Assembly: GCF_030848805.1 (NCBI RefSeq)
Contig: NC_092359.1
Location: 14,311,102-14,375,101 of the forward strand
Origin: Temnothorax longispinosus
Taxonomy: Eukaryota; Arthropoda; Insecta; Hymenoptera; Formicidae
Length of the DNA stretch: 64,000 bases
Direction: 5' to 3'
Below, piece after piece: positions 35,740 through 48,429 of this stretch. The position numbers and the translations under genes are program-made. Below the pieces are notes generated by a model that saw only the letters and a program-made list of their open reading frames with translations, searched no databases and had not been told where the DNA came from. Each line of letters opens with the position of its first letter. Position 1 is the stretch's first letter.

Positions 35740-37612
35740 AATCTTTCTCAGATATAGTGCACAACATTCCTGACTTATTTCCTCGCGTTTCCCTTCTCTC
35801 CTTGCGGTCATGCTAAAGTTTCTTCCCTCGCTCGTGCCACTTTAATCGAACTCTTTAAGGCGATTTATTGCCTTTATAAGTAAGATCAAGTTTTCAAGTT
35901 CAGTAGGAACTAACTTATCTTTTAATGACATATAAATGTATATATAGTTTGTATATATCTTTTTTATATACAATTTTATCAGTTTGTAACATTAATTACG
36001 AATAATTTAAAATTATTATTTAAAATGTCAATGTTGAAAAGAATATGGAACAATACAAATTGTTTTTACATTTAAAGCTATAAACATAAGTATAGTGCTA
36101 GCTTGCTCCGTTACGTTAGACATCAGTTGGATAATATTTCCTCAGAGATTAGCATCCACTTTGTTATATCCGAGAATTTGCCACGCAATGTCATTTATAA
36201 TCCCTTACTACGGTATTAATACTGGTATTAGCTACAGTTGTTAATTATCATTATATTATTGTTGGCTTCTACAATAGCTGTTTGCAACGTAATGCCCATT
36301 ATCTAACATTTGTATACAGTTTACCGAAAATAATTTAATTTATCATACATGATGTTGAGTAACTTAGGCTATGGCTGTTGAACGCCATATAATACAACGT
36401 AACAATAAAGCCATTTATAGAATTAGTGTTGGTTATAATGTTAGTTTGGATTACAACATAATTACATAATATACAATAATATTTTCATTAATCTGCACAT
36501 AATTTCCTATGCTGTACCTATTTTCATCATATTTTGATTAAAGCCATGACATCTATTACAAATAATAGCATAAAAGTCATTTAACTGATTTAACATTGGC
36601 AGTTAACTATAATATGCTCTGAACTGTTTCGTGTATCAAAGAATATTTTTTAATAATTTCTTGATACTCATTTATTTGTGATAAATTTTACAAAATATAC
36701 ATATTCGCTCTTGAAAGGTGTTTAGTAATTTATAATGCATAATTCGGCTTTTATTTTAAATATTTTAATTGTTAGTTGTTAAACTGCTACTAACAATAAG
36801 TATTATTAAGCCCATTCATTTTTAAATCGCTTCACACAAAAAATGCACAGGACGACTTTAATTACTCTGATTGACTAATCTTCATTGATTTTAATATTTA
36901 TTATTATTATATTATTGGCACAAGTAGAAACATATTCTTCAGAAATAATCAGTAAATAATAATAATAATTAACATATTTTACAAATTTTTTGCTAACATC
37001 GCTACATGATAAACGCATATATAATATTTACAAATTTTGATAAATATCCTAAAAATAGCGAAGTTTCGGAAATAACACTCTCGTGCATGTTTATTTAACA
37101 TCATTAACTTCCATCTCGCGAGCAAGGTTATATTTATTTTAACGATTTCATGTTATTGATCGATCATATCCATTTGAAAAATAAAATTAGACTGCGTTAG
37201 CATTTCAACATAACAGGCGCAAGATGCGTAGTGATCGAGCTTCAAGATGAGTATAACGTTGGAGGCAAAGGTCATCCTTAACTCTCTGGCGTCGTGGGTA
37301 GGAATCCCACGAGGAAGTGGTGTAAGATTGATTGCAGGTGCGAGAAAGGTGCGAGAAACGAGTCGGAACGGTGGTCAGCAGTTTTTGCACCAACCAAGCG
37401 AACTGACGCACTCGTCCAACATACAAGTTGATACTTACTCGATGTCGCGTGGTGTGATTACTTGCGTTCTATTGCGAGGCACGAAGGTAAAATTACGATT
37501 TGTTCTGCAAATCTCTAGGATAATGAACAGACAGTACTTTTGTTTTTCATATTACGATAACTTTTTTTTGTAACTATTTTATTTGTGATGTATTTAAAAA
37601 TATATAGTTATG
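35740..37612. other. Intergenic stretch
   Basis: Mostly AT-rich without ORFs. 37200-37450 is GC-richer with short frames on both strands (37205-37426 -, 37247-37573 +) and a GTGGG/CCCAC hairpin near 37290-37310, but no gene can be supported. Confidence 0.4.
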
Positions 37613-37625
37613 ATAATAATAAATT

Positions 37626-38582
37626 AGGGCGGCGGTGTGGTCTAGTGGTAGAGCGCCGGACTCGTAATCTGAGGAACCAGGTTCAAGTCCACTAGAGCCA
37701 TGTATCATGGAAAAAGTTTTTTCCGAAAAACCGCGCCCCTCCGTGCAAGATGCGGAGAAAACTGGGCTTCGTCTGTCGGAAGAGACGTTAAACCGTTGGT
37801 CCAAAGGGTTAAATACCTCAGGAAAAAGTCACCAACCCGCTCGATGAGCATGGTGACTTCTAGTTAGCGTAGGGCTGACAACCCTAATGAAACAAACCTG
37901 TCATCAATACATTACTATATAGACCGGGAGCCAGCGACAAAAAACATGTGTGATCGGCACCACGACGAAACATTTTGGGACGATAGCCGGTGTCATGTGG
38001 AACACGAAAACGCAAGTATGGCGGCCTGGAGGCGGCCTGGAACTAATTTTGTGGTTGGTGCCTAAGATACATGCACTAGTGAAAAAAATGACGTCTTTGC
38101 GTCAGTATGGCGAGTACTTAGAGACGCCGAAACGGTATGGCATGTTCATATTTGTTGATAAACAATTAAAATCTAGCTCTCCACAAAAAATTAGCTTGGT
38201 GTACGAAATTCAACATCGCATCAAAAAAACGACACGTTCTCATCAGCATAGCGGACTGTTTGCGACGCGGCATCGGTATGGCGCATACGGCCCGCGTACT
38301 TTTGCTCACAAATAAACAATATAAAACAAGAATCAGATTGGTACCCATTCCCCAAAAGCACAGTTTTTTTAACACATTCAAAAAATTACGCTGCGCAAAG
38401 GCGACACCTCCAGGCCGCCATACTTACGTTTTCGTGTTCCACATGACACCGGCTATATCATCCCAAAAAGTTTCGTCGTGGGGCCGATCACACATGTTTT
38501 TTGTCGCTGGCTCCCGGTCTAATAGTAATGCAGGCCAAGGCTCTCCCGAGCTGTAGTGCCATGGATTTATTTTTTTATTTTT
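37626..38582 (+). mobile_element. SINE copy 3, alternative tail, interrupted
   Basis: The head (37627-37808) matches SINE copies 1 and 2: GGGCGGCGGTG, A box TGGTCTAGTGG and B box GGTTCAAGTCC (one change). After GGTCCAAAGG it switches to a different tail containing CACCAACCCGCTCGATGAGC and ending TAGTGCCATGGATTTATTTT. The 13-bp direct repeat ATAATAATAAATT at 37613-37625 and 38583-38595 marks the target-site duplication. It shows that the whole interval is one SINE (~336 bp) split by a TIR element at 37910-38530. Confidence 0.8.
37910..38530. mobile_element. TIR element (~620 bp) inside SINE copy 3
   Basis: The long terminal inverted repeats (~120 bp) start CATTACTATATAGACCGGGA; the right end, read inward, starts CATTACTATTAGACCGGGAG. 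A + strand 121-codon frame (37950-38315) begins inside the left TIR and has no transposase feature, so the element is non-autonomous. A target-site duplication could not be fixed. It must be younger than the SINE it interrupts. Confidence 0.8.
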
Positions 38583-38599
38583 ATAATAATAAATTTCCA

Positions 38600-40634
38600 A
38601 TGACACCCATTGTCAGATTCTTTTTCTATCAATTATATCTTTCAACATTTGTTTAATGTTTATTTGACAAACACTCTTTATCAATTTTTTTCTAATTAAA
38701 TATAATGACAAATTATGATTTTCTATCGGCTTATAAAAAAATTAATATCAAATTTAGCAAGAAATTTGGAACTGAAAAAAAATGTTGGTACATACATCTC
38801 TTTAACTGTGTCAAAATATGACATACGACAATCATGACTGAACGACTTTCATCAACTTTATCAATTTATTAATTATTCGTTTAAGTCATGCTATGTGCCA
38901 ATTGTTTACACTGCATGCACTGTTTGCATGCAACATTTTATTTGAATTCATGAATGGAAATCAGATTATCCAAATATCATGCTGCTGTGGTAAATCTTTG
39001 GATATTTAATGTAATGGCTAATTTAACGGTTAATATAAAATAATGGCAGAAAAATTCTGACGTATAAGTTGCAGCATAATCATATAATCCTTATTTTAGA
39101 AATAGGATGATCTTTAAAGTTTTGAAATGTTCTATACATAATAAATATAACTCAAACTGATTAACAATTAAATACATAGATATTAAATGTGCATATGTAC
39201 GCATCAGACTATATATATATTTCATCTTCAATTCTTAAACCTATTACTTAAAGCTGACAAATATACTTACATATTCCGATATAGGTATACATTCCCCATA
39301 TACAATCAGTAATTTAAAAAAGTACCTACAAACAACAAAAAGATTTGTAATGTTAATTACAATTTGAAAATTGGAAAGCGAATAGATGTAAAAAAAATGC
39401 AAATTTTTATAGAAAGTTAAAATTACTTATTCCTGCTCGGAAAATCGTTGCAACTGTTGATGTAAATCCTCGAGTTGTCACGGGTCAGCTTCTTGGGGTT
39501 TTGGGGACGAACTCAGAATATTTTGAGAAGCACTCTCGTGATGGCACAATGACTTCGGCTCAAATGTCAAGATATAGATATGATTCGGTAAAGAATTGAC
39601 CTTTCGACGCAAATCTCGTCTTTGACAACGAAGATGTAACATATTCGCTTGAAAAAATATATTATGAGTCATATTGCAGGTTTTTCTTTTAGAGAATATT
39701 ATGTATTTGCATGGAAGGATCATCTGTACGCAGAGAAAGACTACCGTATTCAACTCTGAAAAAGATTACGAGATGTAAATATTTGACAAACCGGATTTCT
39801 CTTCGAGCACAATTCACACTTTATATAAAAATTAAAAATATAAATAAATAAAATTAAATTAAAAAAAAGAAGTTAAAAATAATAAACACTGTCAGCATAT
39901 TTGCAAATACAAAAATAAAAATTGTAATAGTAGATTATTTCTAATTATATGATATAAATTAAACAACTTGAACAATTCACTATTCCATGCTGAATAATCA
40001 ATAACATTGCAAGAATTATGTTAAATTAATAAAAACAAATTATAGAATTTGGATTAATAACTAATAGGTATGACTAATAGGTAAATAGGTATTACGTCTC
40101 CTTTAGAAAACAATTATATTAGATAATATAAAAAAATTTTTTTTTAATCAAAATTCCGTGAGACTTCTCTGCTAGAGATTTCAATCTCAAAAGCAATCAC
40201 GATAACAAAATTTCTATTATACTCAGAGTGGTACAACATTGTGTTTGACTATCAGAGTTACTTGATATATATGAAACTATTCAACAAGTTTTGTACCATT
40301 ATCGAGAATCACGTGTCCCAGGAATGGATGAATTGTTCGCAGGAAAGCTTTGTTCTGGTAGGAATATATACCAAGTGTCATCACTGTCTCTTCTCTTTCA
40401 AAAGACACTAAATGAGAAAGTTGTAAAAACTTATTACTATTAATGTCTTATATATTGTGTACATTATACCTTTTAAAACATTTACGTACACACATACGTA
40501 ACGTATATACATTACGTAACATATTGTATAATTGTGTTATGAAATAAGATAATGAATGAATCATATGACTCATAATGGATCAGATGCTTTTATTTTTATT
40601 TATTAAAAAAGTACTTTAAACACAATAATCTATA
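38600..40634. other. Intergenic AT-rich stretch
   Basis: A 91-codon - strand frame (39478-39753) with TTTTTTCAAG as a possible acceptor just upstream of its less biased C-terminal part is the only candidate exon, and I do not recognise it. Nothing else. Confidence 0.35.
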
Positions 40635-41064
40635 TAGGGTAACTCCGGTATATACGCCGCAGCTAAGGGAAACTTAATTTATTGAGTACTATTTACTATG
40701 TTTAAGGCAAATGAATTATACCAATAAAAACTTTATACTGTCTACTACTATAAAAAAATAGAAATATAAAATATTTATTCTTTGTATTTAATAAAAAAAA
40801 CTTTTAGAAACTCTTGCATTTTTGCCATATATCCCAGAGGGGTGGGTTATATGACATTCATGGAAAAAATATACGTTTTATAAAAAATTACAAATAATGT
40901 TTATAAATAAAGTAATAAAATGTCATAATAAATTATAAAATATGTAAGAAGTTTATTAAGATGGAAGAATAATAAACAAATTATAAAACTAAAAAATTTA
41001 AAAAAGAAAATAAAAGAGCGATATATAGATGCATTAAAGATTATTGTTATACAATCCAAAAAAA

Positions 41065-41556
41065 GTGTGCAAGTAGAAACTTGCACATTGCTTCCTCATA
41101 GTTTTTTAGTGTGCAAGTAGAAACTTGCACATTGCTTCCTCATAGTTTTTTAGTGTGCAAGTAGAAACTTGCACATTGCTTCCTCATAATTTTTAAATGT
41201 GCAAGTAGAAACTTGTACATTGCTTCCTCATAGTTTTTAAGTGAGCAAGTAGAAACTTGCACATTGCTTCCTTATAGTTTTTAAGTGTGCAAGTAGAAAC
41301 CTGCACATTGCTTCCTCTATGAGGAAGCTTGTTTTTGTATGCATAATTATTAGTAGATATTTATTAATTTGGCTTCTTCATAGAGGAAGCACTGCAGGTT
41401 TCTACTTGCACACTTAAAAACTATAAGAAAGCAATGTGCAAGTTTCTACTTGCTCACTTAAAAACTATGAGGAAGCAATGTACAAGTTTCTACTTGCACA
41501 TTTAAAAATTATGAGGAAGCAATGTGCAAGTTTCTACTTGTGCACTTTTTTTTATG
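41065..41556. repeat. Mirrored 44-bp tandem repeat array
   Basis: Six tandem 44-bp units start at 41065, 41109, 41153, ~41197, ~41240 and ~41283. Each contains the hairpin GTGCAAGTAGAAACTTGCAC and the spacer ATTGCTTCCTCATAG. After a GCTTCCTCTATGAGGAAGC palindrome and a ~50 bp loop, at least four units follow in inverted order. Unit-specific variants (CCTGCAC, GTGAGCAAG, TTGTACA) reappear in mirrored order. The array was therefore inverted-duplicated after its units had diverged. Confidence 0.9.
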
Positions 41557-41748
41557 GATAGAGTATTATTAAAGATAGATTAGTATTGAATATTTGGCAA
41601 TGATCGGTGAAGGGGTTACCAATTTTTGCCTAAAAAGTGTACAAATCATACACGTAATCTTATATATAAAATATCATTAAAGGGAGGATGTTTTGAATTT
41701 GGCGAAGATTAGTGAAAGAGTTACCGATTTCTGCCTAAAAAATGTATA

Positions 41749-41865
41749 GAGTAGACCGAGGCAAATCGGATTACTAATTAGCACGATAAAATTGCTCGTT
41801 TAAAATAAAATACTAACGAAAATTGTCTTACAACTTATATTAATCCGATTCGCCTCAATCTACCC
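41749..41865. mobile_element. Nested 117-bp TA-flanked MITE
   Basis: The left end is GAGTAGACCGAGGCAAATCG and the right end, read inward, is GGGTAGATTGAGGCGAATCG. TA occurs directly outside both (41747-41748, 41866-41867). It belongs by its ends to the TA-flanked group but has a different interior, and it sits inside the 4.25-kb element. Confidence 0.7.
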
Positions 41866-41939
41866 TAAGTTATTTGATGGATAGCCAATCCACAAAAACC
41901 GATCCTCAAAAAATTTAAATTCGACGTTTTTGAACATAA

Positions 41940-42900
41940 GCAACACATTGGCATCAAAAACTCAAAAAACAATTTTTACTTCGGTCTTTTCTACCCCTAT
42001 TTCATATATAATTCTTTTAAATTCGGTTGATTAGACTTGGCTTTATATGCGATTAAAATTATGGACCTTTGATCGCGTATAAAGCTGGATCTAATCAAAC
42101 AATGGCATCGAAAACTCAAAAAACAATTTTTATTTTGGTCTTTTCTACCCCTATTTCATATATAATTTTTTTAAATTCGGTTGATTAGACTTAGCTTTAT
42201 ATGCGATCAAAATTATAGACTTTTGGTCGCGTATAAAGCTGGGTCTAATCAACCAAATCTTAAAAAATTATATATGAAATAGGGGTAGAAAAGACTAAAA
42301 AATATAATAAAATTAGAAATAAATCGATATCTCCAAATTTTTGTCTGATATTAGAGGGATATTTCAAGTTTACCGAAATTTCTATAACTCCAGAACTAAT
42401 CAATCAAATCTTAACGAATTATATATGAAATAGGGGTAGAAAAGACTGAAGAATATAATAAAATTAGAAGTAGCCCAATATTTCAAAATTTACAAAAGTT
42501 ATAGCAACGGACATTTCTAAAAAAATAAAAAAAAGAACTCCTTTACCGATCATCGCAAAATTCAATACCAACCTTTACTTACCTTTACTTCCTTGAATGA
42601 TACTCTATCAATTAAAAAAAAAACAGCCCGATATCTCAATATTTGCCGAAGTTAGAGCAATCACGGACATCAAATCTGCACATACATACATACATACGGA
42701 CATGCGATTTTAATGCAATATTTCGACATTTTAGAACACTCTGAACATATTGGCATTAAAAACTCAAAAAACAATCTTTTTTTTGGTTTCTTCTACCCCT
42801 ATTTCATATATAATTCATTTAAATTTGGTTGACTAGACCCAACTTTATACGCAATCAAATGTTCATATACGAAATTCACGAAAACAAAGCTTCCTCTATG
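41940..42900. repeat. Block of direct and inverted repeats
   Basis: TCTTTTCTACCCCTATTTCA recurs near 41980 and 42140 with a related form near 42785, and inverted near 42275 and 42425. ATCAAAAACTCAAAAAACAA and GGTTGATTAGACTTGGCTTT accompany it. The stretch looks like repeated rounds of duplication and inversion of one ~140 bp unit within the host element. Confidence 0.75.
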
Positions 42901-44044
42901 AGGAAGCAAAAGAGAAAAAAAAGCGGGCACAGTTGTTACTATACCCGTTTTTTTTAACTCATAAATTTTTCTTTATAAGAAATTTCTTAAATTATTAACA
43001 TATAATGAATTGGCTTTTTTCTAGGAAACTTTATAAGCTAAATAAAATGGTGCAAGTTTTTAATTTGCAGTGTTTGTTTTCTGTAGTTTAAAAATTTTTG
43101 AGCAGTAAAACATACACTAATTTCTTTTAACGATATTTTAAAAAAAACAACAAATATACATCCTTAAAATTTTTTACCGTAAACGCTTTTCAGGGCTCTT
43201 TTCCCTGGTCTTTTGTTTAACATTTAGTACATTTTCTGCTTGCTCCCTTTCGTATGCTAACATAGCGCTAAGCAAAACTTCATCTATTCCATCAACCATA
43301 ACTAAATTTAAAAACAGAGAAATAAATAAATAGATTATACAAAGATACATTATACAGCTTTAAAATTTATGGTTAAATCTGACTAATTAATAAATAAATA
43401 TTTATATTATATGAAAAATTCGAAACCTTTTGTTTAAATTTAGTTAGAAATAAAATTAATTAATTTAATTTAATTTACTCCTGAGAATTCATTCCTTTCA
43501 TTAGAGTGAAGGCGCAAATCTTTTACATCCAAATTCGTAAAAATGGCTCTAAATAGATTACTCTAAAAATATTCAGTTTTGAACACCACCGTATTTTAAA
43601 TTGACATAAATACGTAAAAATAGCAACTTAATTTGTATTTTTTTAATTGAAAATTAAAGATAAAATTTAAAAAAAACAAGTTTCATGGATGTGATCAGTT
43701 TCTTATATTAAATCGAAAAATATTTTCCTAGAAAATAAAGTTTGCATTTATTAATTGCATGTTTTCGAAGCATATTTACGAGGCTATTATTCTATGAATT
43801 TTATGAAGTTCCGACATTTCTAACAAAGAGAAGATACTTAAATGAGGTCTCCGATTCATTGAAATTTTAATATACTTAAAAAAATCGGTTAATAAAATAA
43901 ATGAGTAGGTTTTTCGTTGTAAACCGATTTTCATGAAACCAGTACTAAAATTTTTCCAAAAAACAAAGCTCAATCTTAAAAAAAAATTAAACCCATCGTC
44001 GCCATCCTCAAAAAATTAAACATTTGGAATCAGATCTCAGCGTT

Positions 44045-44350
44045 TTAGAACATTCTAAACATATTGCCATATCAAGAAAATCGGTTATAAAAAACCACCA
44101 AAATAAATTGCAGGAGCATTTAACTCACATTGAGAGCTTTCAAAAACACTATAATAAAATATATTTTCCTTTAATACTTTTCGAGAAATATTCGACATAT
44201 TAGAACATTCTAAACACATTGCCATATCAAGAAAATATTTATAAAAAACCACCAAAATAAATTGCAGGAACATTTAGCTCATATCAAGAGCTTTCATAAA
44301 CACTATAATAAAGTATATTTTCTTTTAATACTTTTCGAGAAATATTAGTG
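44045..44350. repeat. Tandem duplication, ~156-bp unit
   Basis: Two diverged copies, each starting TTAGAACATTCTAAACA and ending CTTTTCGAGAAATATT. Short - strand frames across them are not convincing genes. Confidence 0.85.
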
Positions 44351-44981
44351 TTGCATGTTTTTGTTGCAAGAAAACGTTGCAGTCGTGCACCCGAAGTTAC
44401 CTCAGCCCCCTCGGGAAAGACGTAGTTCTACGTCAAAAGAACACATATAAGAGATTTCGAGTTTTACAAAGTGTCTGTACTATGGCATAAATCCCGCAAG
44501 CTAACTTGCCGTATATCCTAAACAGGAGGGATATACAAGATATTAAAGTTAAACAAATAATACAAAAGCTATATATGCACTTGCATTTTGCTGTATTCCA
44601 TCATTTACTATTTAAACGTATACCTTTTACATTCCTTACAGTAATCATTTTATTATACGTAAGTCGTAACACAAGATCGCGCTTCTTACTACGGTGAGAA
44701 ATCGATTCAACTCACGACAGTTTCGTTAATATTAACAGTAAAGAACTGAAATTACAACACAATACTAATATGGCATAAAAGCACATAACAGAATAATTGT
44801 GAGCAAGTTCTTACCTGCATTCCTTCTATTTTTTCTGACATCTGCGGCGTAAAACCCCGCGCGACGTAAATACCAGAGTTACCCTATAAGGAATTTATAC
44901 TATATTTGTCTATACGTTTACATTTCTTAATTTATATTTTTAAGTATAAATAACAGATATGCAAATTGAACATATTGCATA

Positions 44982-45282
44982 AGGTGGTTCGATGGCTACA
45001 ACAAAATCCAGAGAATTTCATGAAATTTTAATATGTTGTTCTGCAATGCAAAATAGAATTATGTGAATTTTTTGGGAATTTTTCACCGTCCCGTTTTGAA
45101 AAAAATCTACTCCAAAAACCTAAAAAGTACAATTTTAGGAGTAGATTTATTTCAAAACGGGACGGTAAAAAATTCCCAAAAAATTCACATAATTCTATTT
45201 TGCATTCCAGAACAACATACTAAAATTGCATGAAACTGGCTGCATTTTTAACATAGGTTCTTATGGTTTTTATGGGAAATGA
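44982..45282. mobile_element. Foldback element flanked by 11-bp direct repeat
   Basis: Arms at about 45017-45113 and 45138-45235 mirror each other almost perfectly, containing GAATTATGTGAATTTTTTGG and CCGTCCCGTTTTGAAA. CATATTGCATA occurs at 44971-44981 and 45283-45293 in direct orientation, suggesting an 11-bp target-site duplication around the whole unit. Non-coding. Confidence 0.75.
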
Positions 45283-45299
45283 CATATTGCATATACCTT

Positions 45300-46045
45300 C
45301 AGAATGAAATAAGTGCAAGAAAAAATGCAAATGATAAAGAAAAAGAAATTTGCACATGTAACTTAATAATTTACAAATAAATGAGCGAAAGAAAGGGGAA
45401 GGTTACCGCACATTTCGTAGAAAAATTAATTATTAAAGCATAAATTGCTTGATTTTTTGTCTGCATAGACTGTCATGGTCGTGAACGACGTGAACAGCAG
45501 CACGCATTATACACGCGGCGACCAATCAGAGCAATCCCCTTCATTCCCACTACTTCAAACGCTAGTGCGCTGTTTCCAGAACCCCCGCGTCCCACTACTC
45601 CCCCCGATGAAGCCATCGAACCTCCTTAAAAGAAAACAGTCTGCAAAATTCTTCTATCTAGAAGAATTTTGGATCGCGATAATGTGAGACCGCACAAAAA
45701 ATTGATATATCAATTTTGCGTACATGCAAATGGAGAAGCAAATGTATCCGTTAACAGATTATTTTATCTATTTTTGCTGTAATTTTAAAATAAATGAAAA
45801 ATATCAGTTCTTGATTTAAAACTAGATTTTAAATCTAGTTTCTGCGCATTATGTTTTAAAATTGTTACCGTACGTGAATATTTATGTAATTTTATTATAA
45901 ATTTATTACGTACTTGTAATATTAACAAATCAATTACAATTCACGAAACTATATAGTATACTCATTTTCAATCTATCTAGCAATGTTATTCATTAAAAAA
46001 TATCTTTTCTGTGTTAATATCTTTATAACATTTTTTAAATTGACA
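45300..46045. other. Stretch with a GC-richer island, no gene called
   Basis: 45470-45700 is GC-richer and holds a 70-codon + frame (45475-45687) and the motif GACCAATCAG (CCAAT-like). Without splice or family support I do not call a gene; promoter-like DNA is possible. Confidence 0.3.
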
Positions 46046-46046
46046 T

Positions 46047-46291
46047 ACACACTATCGCGCGTTCAAAAGTTTTGGAAGCACTACCTTCTGAAAAACAACA
46101 GTGCGGTGCCAATAAAATTCTTCAAATGAAATTTTTCCTTGAAAAATGATTAGAAACAAATAATACTGTGTTCAATAATTAAATCACACAGTAAAGTTTT
46201 TTGTACATGACGTTTTTCTTTAGAAGTATTAGTACTACTGTTGTTTTTCTTAAGAATTAAGGTAGTGCTTTCAAACTTTTGAACGGTAGCG
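46047..46291. mobile_element. Tc1/mariner-type MITE, ~245 bp
   Basis: The ends contain CGTTCAAAAGTTTTGGAAGC (left) and, read inward from the right, CGTTCAAAAGTTTGAAAGC, both followed by ACTACC. TA lies outside both ends (46045-46046, 46292-46293). GTTCAAAAGTTTG-type ends with a TA target are characteristic of Tc1-like elements. No transposase ORF. Confidence 0.75.
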
Positions 46292-46293
46292 TA

Positions 46294-48420
46294 CGTGCGA
46301 TCAGAAGCACGTACTTAAAAGCACATTTCGTTAAATCTGTTACAAAACTTTTCGTCACATTTCTTGTTAGATTTTCAAGATCTAACTTTCGTTCAGATAT
46401 TCAATCCGGAGATGGTAATCCGGAGGTACGCACGTACGCATATGATTTTGCTTGAATTTCATTCATATTCGTGACGCACATCGGAAGATTCTGCTTCCTC
46501 CACTTTATGTTTGCTTGAGAGCTCGACATCCTCCAAAATTCTTCATTTGAATAATAAAGTTAGTAAAGTCAAACTGCTTCCGACAATATTGGAAAGCACA
46601 TATCCTAAGCGATTAAGTAATACGGAAATTGCCAGCAATGTGCGCCCACGCACATTGGATGACATAAGAAACAATTAATTTTTTTTTAAATTGACATTAA
46701 TTAAATAACAGATAATGCAATAAAATCTCTCGAAATATTGTGGTCTTTAATGATGTAATTTTTCTGTACTTTAGCGGTCCGTCGGCAATTATTTGATACT
46801 CGATCAAAGTTATAAAATCTTTTTACTTATAATCAAGACTTTGTCATTTGTTCCTACAGCCAGCTTATTAGTTTCATTAAGATAATTGCGTTCACGATGA
46901 TTGTCTGATTTACATAAAAATTGAAATCTTTGGTAAATTAGAGAAGATGCTTAATAATGAATATTTTATGAACGCTAGCGACTGAAGCAGAGATTGTCAA
47001 TTAAAAAAATTTTGTTGATAGTTTTTTAAATTAAATCTGAATGCTCTTTTAATTTAGAGAAAATTGAATTTGTGATGACACAAATATTATTTTTAACTCA
47101 ATTGTGTATACAAATTCAAAGAAAGTGGAGTAGTAACACGAACCAAAAAATAAGGTTAATTTTTAATACACGTTGTAATACCCGTAATACCTATAATATA
47201 TTAAATTCAAAACTAACGAGGAACGGCTATTTGATTAAAAAAAAACTTCGCTACAGTATAAAATAATTGTCCTTTATTTATACCTTCACATGTGCAATGA
47301 CCGAAGTCCTAGCCATGTGCATAGGTGAACAAAGAACAAGATGTCTACTTTATATGTATAAAAGAGATTTATTTAATGACGTACATAATTTTATATCACA
47401 TTATTTTTACGTCATTATATATCATATTTCCATAATTCTTATAATATATAAATGTACAAATTAAAATACTTATAACAAAATGCTTTATTATAATTTTACT
47501 AATTTATTAGTAAAATAAGAGAGTATTATTATTACTACATATTTTTCATTATAAACTTTTATTATTAATTTCTCTGAATTATATATTTCTTACATAAAAT
47601 GGAATGTGTCAGTTTGAAATAAAAAGTTACACTGGCACGTCTGGTTTATTAAGACATGTTTATAATTTTTGATACGAATCAGGGTTCTTGCACAGCTAGA
47701 AAACTAGAACACGCGATTCACAATGCGGGTTTCTAGGCAAATCTCAGTATGCATGTTTTACATTATGTACATACTACGCCACGCTACTTTGAAGACATAA
47801 ATATACGCTCGCCAGAAACAATGGAGAGATCTCTTCTATCTGTGATTTTCCTTCGTTGCGATTTTTTCTCGTGCATTGTTTAGATGTATCTTAGCTTTTC
47901 TACCGATCTCTCTTTTTCATGAAAGTTCATCGTTCAAGTAAAGCGCCCTTGTGTTTCATATATGCGTACATACATTATAGACTATACATATTAATCGATG
48001 TATGCTAGGTCTTTTTGCACTATACATGATACAAACGTCAATGTTCGCCGGGTTTTAAAGGTCAGTAGAATTTTAAAGTAAACACACTTGACATTTCGCT
48101 CGTTTTGCTAAAAAAAATTTTTTTTTAAACATACTAACGTTAATCATTGAATGTCGTTACTTATAGTGCTGGAATTAATTAAAATATGTAATTACAAATA
48201 ATAATATTTTGTACTTTTTTTGTGGATTGGTATAATTAGTATATCATTCTATATCAATCGATAATTATGACATATATAAGTTTTAGGAATTAATATTCTT
48301 TAAAATTGGTTTTCCTAAAATTACTATTTGGTAGCCTCATTTTTGCATATCATTTACATAGTATTTAATTTGTAGGGAAAACAGTTAATTGCACAAAATA
48401 CAGTTAGTTTGCTACGTGAT
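46294..48420. other. Intergenic AT-rich stretch
   Basis: No supportable gene. Small frames at 47072-47266 and 47267-47464 (+) are AT-driven. Confidence 0.45.
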
Positions 48421-48429
48421 GTATAACGT

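Larger units (their letters stand above)
40637..44884. mobile_element. 4.25-kb TA-flanked TIR element, non-autonomous
   Basis: The left end reads GGGTAACTCCGGTATATACG, then CCGCAG. The right end, read inward, reads GGGTAACTCTGGTATTTACG, later CGCCGCAGATG. TA lies directly outside both ends (40635-40636, 44885-44886). Despite its length it has no ORF above ~65 codons. The interior is mostly repeats: a mirrored 44-bp tandem array (41065-41556), a nested small element (41749-41865), repeated blocks at 41980-42900 and a 156-bp tandem duplication (44045-44350). Motifs like GCCATATATCCC near the left end recur inverted near the right end. It may be a decayed autonomous element or a large composite MITE. 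Confidence 0.7.

Noticed and set aside
37280..37320. GTGGG...CCCAC hairpin considered as a tRNA T arm
   Set aside because: No accompanying D or anticodon arm at the right spacing on either strand.
37950..38315. 121-codon + frame in the TIR element within SINE copy 3
   Set aside because: It starts inside the terminal inverted repeat and shows no transposase motif; probably chance.
39478..39753. 91-codon - strand frame as a possible terminal exon
   Set aside because: The acceptor-like TTTTTTCAAG is suggestive, but there is no recognisable family, donor partner or second exon. Not enough to call.
41065..41325. Regular hairpin-containing repeats resembling a CRISPR array
   Set aside because: The units are contiguous with no unique spacers, are mirrored downstream and lie inside a eukaryotic transposon.
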